A stretch of DNA of 64,000 nt from Dactylis glomerata (taxonomy: Eukaryota > Streptophyta > Magnoliopsida > Poales > Poaceae). Below, in pieces: positions 63,666-64,000 of the stretch; positions within the stretch are counted from its first letter, which is position 1; every line of letters begins with the position of its first letter. The notes under the pieces are model-generated. The model saw only the letters and a list, made by a program, of their open reading frames with translations, was not told the DNA's origin and did not search any database. The translations under genes were made by a program, and so were the position numbers. The stretch is taken from positions 1,193,227-1,257,226 of the forward strand of contig QXEO01002115.1 of assembly GCA_007115705.1 (NCBI GenBank), read 5' to 3'.

Positions 63666-64000
63666 AACTAATGTATATTTTAGAATCTGATAAAACTATG
63701 AACATGAAAACTATTTGAAATTGAATAACTAATTCAAAACTATTTTATATTTTCAAAATTAATTATTTTAACTATCCAAACTATTAACTAGTTTGCCATT
63801 TTCAATTAAAACTATATTAATTAATATTCTTTTTGTATATTTTAGAATTTGACAAAACTATGAATATGAAAAGTGTTTGAAATTGAATAAATAATTCAAA
63901 ACTATTTTATATTTTCAAAATTAATTATTTTAACTATCCAAACTATTAACTAGTTTGCCATTTTCAATTAAAACTATATTAATTAATATTCTTTTTGTAT
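63666..64000. repeat. AT-rich tandem repeat, ~164-bp unit
   Basis: Two consecutive units starting TGTATATTTTAGAAT.TGA.AAAACTATGAA (about 63672 and 63836). The start of a third is suggested by TTTTTGTAT at the window edge. No coding. Confidence 0.75.

Larger units (their letters stand above)
57859..64000 (-). mobile_element. CACTA transposon, one terminus in view, runs off the window
   Basis: Starts CACTAGTGGGGACAGGG at 57859 and continues with the subterminal hairpins GTCCCGGTTTGCAAACCGGGAC (57916-57937) and TTTAGTCCCGGC. The same TTTAGTCCCGG units recur at 63443-63590. Preceding TTC (57856-57858) would be the 3-bp target site. A multi-exon gene on the minus strand fills 58220-63400. I do not see a TNP2/TNPD-type transposase, which may lie further right or be absent. 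Confidence 0.8.

Overview
The window is plant nuclear DNA of the kind found between genes in large grass genomes. It most likely comes from a Triticeae species (wheat, barley or a relative). The signs are a BARE/Angela/WIS-type copia LTR, Athila-like gypsy elements with a tRNA-Asp-type primer binding site, Stowaway-like MITEs, a CACTA element with TTTAGTCCCGG subterminal repeats, and a tRNA-derived SINE. Almost every long open frame belongs to a transposable element. I see no rRNA, CRISPR, operon or prokaryotic feature.

Layout. 1-9649: two members of one RT-less Athila-like gypsy family, head to tail. Element A contributes its 3' half and an LTR cut at 4116. Element B has an LTR (4117-~5707), a PBS, one gag-protease frame (5925-7988, one in-frame stop) and a long non-coding 3' region. 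9650-~17148: a minus-strand autonomous-type gypsy inserted in element B. Its 3' LTR (9650-10568) is complete and its gag-pol (12840-17148) is broken by a nonsense codon, a frameshift and an integrase deletion. An open plus-strand frame (10943-11707), with its own TATA-like box, lies antisense between pol and the 3' LTR; its predicted protein has an AT-hook and a B3-like C-terminus. 17149-26118: a nearly perfect copia element (LTRs 17425-19151 and 24392-26118, intact 1327-codon gag-pol), preceded by a 276-bp stump of a second copy. 26119-27246: 5' end of a minus-strand short-LTR copia.

27.2-38.5 kb is older, lower-copy DNA: a foldback MITE, LINE pieces, a possible small host membrane-protein gene (31235-31687, minus), a hAT transposase C-terminus, remnants of a short-LTR copia and a LINE, two Stowaway pieces and an F-box/DUF295-like fragment. 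38.5-55.4 kb is an ancient local duplication. Each copy was later split by a different copia insertion with an intact 5-bp target duplication (38988-43923, TSD CTAAG; 48043-55101, TSD TGAAG). A complete SINE with a 13-bp target duplication lies between the copies.

55.5-57.86 kb holds an AT-rich minisatellite abutting an exon-intron fragment of the eIF2alpha kinase gene GCN2. 57859 to the window end is most of a CACTA transposon. Its minus-strand multi-exon gene joins a plant transposase-24 type domain to a Ulp1-like cysteine protease, and its 5'UTR intron carries a 23-bp minisatellite.

The most unusual items are the antisense AT-hook/B3-like gene in the gypsy element, the copia at 48043-55101 (identical LTRs but a wrecked coding region, so probably moved by enzymes from other elements), the Ulp1-bearing CACTA element, and the GCN2 fragment. 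All identifications are by eye from motifs; no database search was possible.
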